Source of the DNA: Acidocella sp.
Lineage (GTDB): Bacteria; Pseudomonadota; Alphaproteobacteria; Acetobacterales; Acetobacteraceae
Direction: 5' to 3'
NCBI GenBank assembly: GCA_028687415.1
Contig: JAQUAC010000086.1
Coordinates: forward strand, 1 to 8,450
DNA: 8,450 nt
In this document: piece after piece, positions 6,134 through 8,450 of the stretch
Position numbering within the stretch: the stretch's first letter is position 1
Layout of the letters: the number at the start of each line of letters is the position of its first letter
Notes under the pieces: model-generated
Seen by the model: only the letters and a program-made list of their open reading frames with translations
Databases searched by the model: none
Told to the model about the DNA's origin: nothing
Program-made: the position numbers and the translations under genes

Positions 6134-6697
6134 CTACAGACTGGGAATCTGCGAGGTATCTGGCCAGAAGCCGAAGGCCAGAGGCAGAAAGGTACAAGCC
6201 CCGGCGCCAATGCTGACGATGACCACCACCAGCACCGCCTGCCAGATGCCGAGCCCGAGCCCGGTCCGCAGGATGAACCAGCGGTTCCACAGCAGATAAA
6301 GCCCGGCGAGGCTGAAGCTCACGCCGAACGCGGCGACTTGCGTCATCCCGGCCTGCGCCATGATGGAAAATAGCAATGCCGCGATGATGAACACCGGCAG
6401 CATGATCCAGAACGACCAGTTGAGCGCCGTAGCCGCGCGCAGCCAGAGCTTCTCCCGCCCGAGAATGCGCGCCACCTCAAAGGTGACGAGCGGCAGCACC
6501 AGCACGGCGCAGAGCCGGGAGAGGAAGCTGACGATCGCCAGTTGCCAGTCGCCGTGCAACGCCGTGGTGCCGGAACCGACCAGGGGAAACGCGATGAGCG
6601 GCGCCAGCGAGGCGTAGAACGCCTCCTTGGTGTTGCCAAATTCGATGATGCCGGGGCGCTTACCCTTCGCCAACAGCCATAATCCGCGCAAAATCAT
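6134..6697 (-). CDS. Uncharacterised multi-pass membrane protein coupled to dapE
   Basis: I do not recognise this 187-residue protein. It looks like an inner-membrane protein with about five hydrophobic segments, near residues 26-46, 52-78, 92-114, 118-142 and 150-175. Before them is a short basic cytoplasmic-looking N-terminus (MILRGLWLLAKGKRP) with an IIEFGN stretch. There is no signal-peptide cleavage site, no Cys or His cluster, and no obvious catalytic motif. Its ATG (6697-6695) overlaps the dapE stop as ATGA, and a GGAG lies eight bases upstream inside dapE. It is therefore the last gene of a dapD-dapE unit and is probably made in step with DapE. The N-terminal layout faintly recalls YIP1-like small membrane proteins, but that is only an impression. 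A role linked to diaminopimelate or cell-wall metabolism is inferred from position alone. Confidence 0.85.
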   Translation of the reverse strand: MILRGLWLLAKGKRPGIIEFGNTKEAFYASLAPLIAFPLVGSGTTALHGDWQLAIVSFLSRLCAVLVLPLVTFEVARILGREKLWLRAATALNWSFWIMLPVFIIAALLFSIMAQAGMTQVAAFGVSFSLAGLYLLWNRWFILRTGLGLGIWQAVLVVVIVSIGAGACTFLPLAFGFWPDTSQIPSL

Positions 6698-7788
6698 ACG
6701 CAGAACTCCGCGATGAGGGTTTTGTAAATCGCCGTCAGCTGCTCCATCTCGCCGATGTAGACAGCTTCGTCTACCTTATGCATCGTCGCCCCCACCAGCC
6801 CGAATTCCGCCACCGGGCAGAAGCGGGCGATAAATCGCGCGTCCGACGTGCCGCCGCCAGTGTTCTGCTCAGGCGTGATGCCGGTCACCGACTCGATGGC
6901 GCGGCGCAGGATATCCGTATGACGCCCCGGCGGGGTACGGAACGCCTCGCCGGAGATACCGACCTCCAGCCTCGCCCCCGGCGCGTGGCGTTGCAAAATT
7001 TCGTCGAGCCAGGCGGAGAGGCTGGCCCCGGTGTGCAGATTGTTGAAGCGGATGTTCAGCTTCGCCGTGGCCTGGGCCGGGATCACATTGGTCGCCGGGT
7101 TGCCGACATCGATGGAGGTGACTTGCAATGACGATGGCTCGAACGCATCCGTGCCATCGTCCAGCTTCGCCCCGGTCATTTCCGCCAGCGCGGCGATGAG
7201 CTTGTGGACCGGGTTGTCCGCCAGATGCGGGTAGGCGACATGTCCCTGGCGGCCCTGCACGGTAATGCGGGCATTCATGCTGCCGCGGCGGCCGATTTTC
7301 AGCACATCCCCCAGCTTGGCGCGACAGGTGGGCTCACCGACGATGCAGAAATCCGGAATCTTGCCGTGCGCGGCCATCCAGTCCAGCACCTTTACCGTGC
7401 CGTCCTTGGCCTCGCCTTCTTCATCCCCGGTAATCAGCAGCGAGACATGCCCCGGCACCTGGGCAGCGGCGGCAACGAAGGCGGCGATGCCGCCTTTCAT
7501 GTCCACTGCGCCCCGGCCGTATAGAATGCCGTCCTGCACCTCGCCCGCGAACGGATCGTGCGCCCAGGGCTCGCCGGGCGGCACCACATCGGTATGTCCG
7601 GCGAAGCAGAGATGCGCGCCGGGGCCTGCTCGCTCGGCAAAAAAGTTTTCAATCTCACCGAAGCGCAGCCGCGTGACGGTGAAACCTGCCTCTTCCAGCG
7701 CCCGCGCCAGAACATCCTGCGCGCCGCCATCCGCCGGGGTGACGGAGCGGCAGCGCAGCAGCGCCTGGGCGAGAGCCAAAACCTCCAT
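6694..7788 (-). CDS. dapE: Succinyl-diaminopimelate desuccinylase
   Basis: DapE hydrolyses N-succinyl-LL-2,6-diaminopimelate to LL-diaminopimelate and succinate, in the succinylase branch that feeds lysine and peptidoglycan. The 364-residue product is a di-zinc M20-family metallohydrolase of usual length. The metal and catalytic residues are in place: His65 and Asp67 in AGHTDVVPPG, Asp96 in GRGAVDMKGG, Glu123-Glu124 in GDEEG, Glu152 in VGEPT, and His337 near the C-terminus in ATMHKVDE. The lid/dimerisation domain lies at about 168-280 (starting with RRGSMNARI). GGGTSDARFI (311-320) is a DapE hallmark. The ATG at 7788-7786 overlaps the dapD stop as TAATG, with little ribosome-binding site, and its own stop overlaps the next gene by four bases. 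Translation of all three genes is likely coupled. Confidence 0.97.
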   Translation of the reverse strand: MEVLALAQALLRCRSVTPADGGAQDVLARALEEAGFTVTRLRFGEIENFFAERAGPGAHLCFAGHTDVVPPGEPWAHDPFAGEVQDGILYGRGAVDMKGGIAAFVAAAAQVPGHVSLLITGDEEGEAKDGTVKVLDWMAAHGKIPDFCIVGEPTCRAKLGDVLKIGRRGSMNARITVQGRQGHVAYPHLADNPVHKLIAALAEMTGAKLDDGTDAFEPSSLQVTSIDVGNPATNVIPAQATAKLNIRFNNLHTGASLSAWLDEILQRHAPGARLEVGISGEAFRTPPGRHTDILRRAIESVTGITPEQNTGGGTSDARFIARFCPVAEFGLVGATMHKVDEAVYIGEMEQLTAIYKTLIAEFCV

Positions 7789-8450
7789 TACGCGCGCAGC
7801 AGCTCGTTGATGGAAGTCTTGCTGCGGGTCTGCGCATCCACACGCTTCACGATCACGGCGCAGGCGAGGCTGGGGGAAGTGGGCGTCTTGCCCGGCAGGG
7901 TGCCCGGCACCACCACGGCATAAGGGGGCACCTTGCCGTAGGAGATCTCGCCGGTCTCACGGTCAATGATCTTGGTGGAGGCGCCCAGGAAGACGCCCAT
8001 GGAGATCACGGCCCCCTGGCCGACGATTACGCCCTCGGCAACCTCGGAGCGGGCGCCGATGAAGCAATCATCCTCGATAACCACCGGATTCGCCTGCAGC
8101 GGCTCCAGCACGCCGCCAATGCCCACGCCGCCGGAGATGTGGCAGTTCTTGCCCACCTGCGCGCAGGAGCCGACGGTGGACCAGGTGTCGATCATCGTGC
8201 CCTCACCCACGCGGGCGCCTACATTCACGAAGCTCGGCATCAGCACCACGCCGGGGGCGATGTAGGCGGAGCGGCGCACCACGGCGCCCGGCACGGCGCG
8301 GATAGCGGCAGCGGTGAAGCGCTCCTGGTCCCAGTTCGCAAATTTCATCGCCACCTTGTCGAACACCGGGGCGCCGCCGGGGCCGTCCATGAGGACGTTG
8401 GGGTAAAGGCGGAAGGAGAGCAGCACCGCCTGCTTCAGCCACTGGTTGAC
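7788..8450 (-). CDS. dapD: Tetrahydrodipicolinate N-succinyltransferase (N-terminus beyond window)
   Basis: DapD transfers succinyl from succinyl-CoA to tetrahydrodipicolinate, the step that opens the succinylase branch of diaminopimelate synthesis. The frame is open to the right edge: the visible 220 residues begin VNQWLKQAVLLSF, so the true start lies outside. The GTG at 8426 is an internal valine, not the start. Compared with the roughly 274-residue E. coli protein, about 50-60 N-terminal residues are missing. The left-handed beta-helix of hexapeptide repeats is clear: GARVGEGTMIDTWSTVGSC (78-96), GKNCHISGGVGIGGVLEPL (100-118), VVIEDDCFIGARSEV (123-137) and MGVFLGAST (151-159). The C-terminal DRETGE, VVVPGTLPGK and KRVDAQTRSKTSINELLR segments match the family closely. 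dapE follows with a one-base TAATG overlap. Confidence 0.96.
   Translation of the reverse strand, partial: VNQWLKQAVLLSFRLYPNVLMDGPGGAPVFDKVAMKFANWDQERFTAAAIRAVPGAVVRRSAYIAPGVVLMPSFVNVGARVGEGTMIDTWSTVGSCAQVGKNCHISGGVGIGGVLEPLQANPVVIEDDCFIGARSEVAEGVIVGQGAVISMGVFLGASTKIIDRETGEISYGKVPPYAVVVPGTLPGKTPTSPSLACAVIVKRVDAQTRSKTSINELLRA

Noticed and set aside
7265..7810. 181-codon plus-strand open frame over dapE
   Set aside because: Antisense to dapE with intact zinc ligands; Ser/Pro/Arg-rich shadow composition.
8424..8426. GTG as the start of dapD
   Set aside because: The frame stays open and conserved (VNQWLKQ) to the window edge, and starting here would remove part of the N-terminal domain found in the family.

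Overview
This window is GC-rich chromosomal DNA, about two-thirds G+C by eye. It is densely packed with housekeeping genes and long antisense open frames. Protein motifs and gene neighbourhoods point to an alphaproteobacterium. The FabI N-terminus of the GKRGLIMGVANNRSIAW type, the PhoR-like kinase and the LppC-RsmI pairing would fit Rhodospirillales or Acetobacteraceae, but that family-level placement is recall-based inference and is not proven here.

Layout. Positions 1-2580 (minus strand) hold an outer-membrane lipoprotein of the LppC / penicillin-binding-protein-activator family, followed with a TGATG stop-start overlap by a PhoR-like sensor histidine kinase whose C-terminus runs off the left edge. 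rsmI (plus strand, 2535-3452) diverges from the lipoprotein gene, and the two 5' coding ends overlap head to head. rsmI converges on pdxH (minus strand, 3489-4067) across a 10-bp hairpin. pdxH diverges from a plus-strand pair, fabI (4166-5008) and aroC (5013-6086). An intrinsic terminator closes aroC and also faces the right-hand minus-strand unit. That unit is dapD (5' end off the right edge), dapE and an unidentified multi-pass membrane protein, transcribed in that order and joined by overlaps of 1 and 4 bases.

Functions. The window covers 16S rRNA modification (RsmI), PLP supply (PdxH), the last reduction of fatty-acid elongation (FabI), the last step of the shikimate trunk (AroC), two succinylase-branch steps of diaminopimelate/lysine synthesis (DapD, DapE), a probable cell-wall-synthase activator lipoprotein, and a membrane sensor kinase. 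DapD/DapE and the lipoprotein share a peptidoglycan theme but lie in separate transcription units.

No stretch longer than about 100 bases lacks a gene. I saw no tRNA, rRNA, CRISPR array, insertion sequence, phage gene or toxin-antitoxin pair. I found no exotic new system. The points most worth a second look are the mutually overlapping lipoprotein/rsmI start regions, the uncharacterised membrane protein translationally coupled to dapE, and the lipoprotein-kinase coupling.
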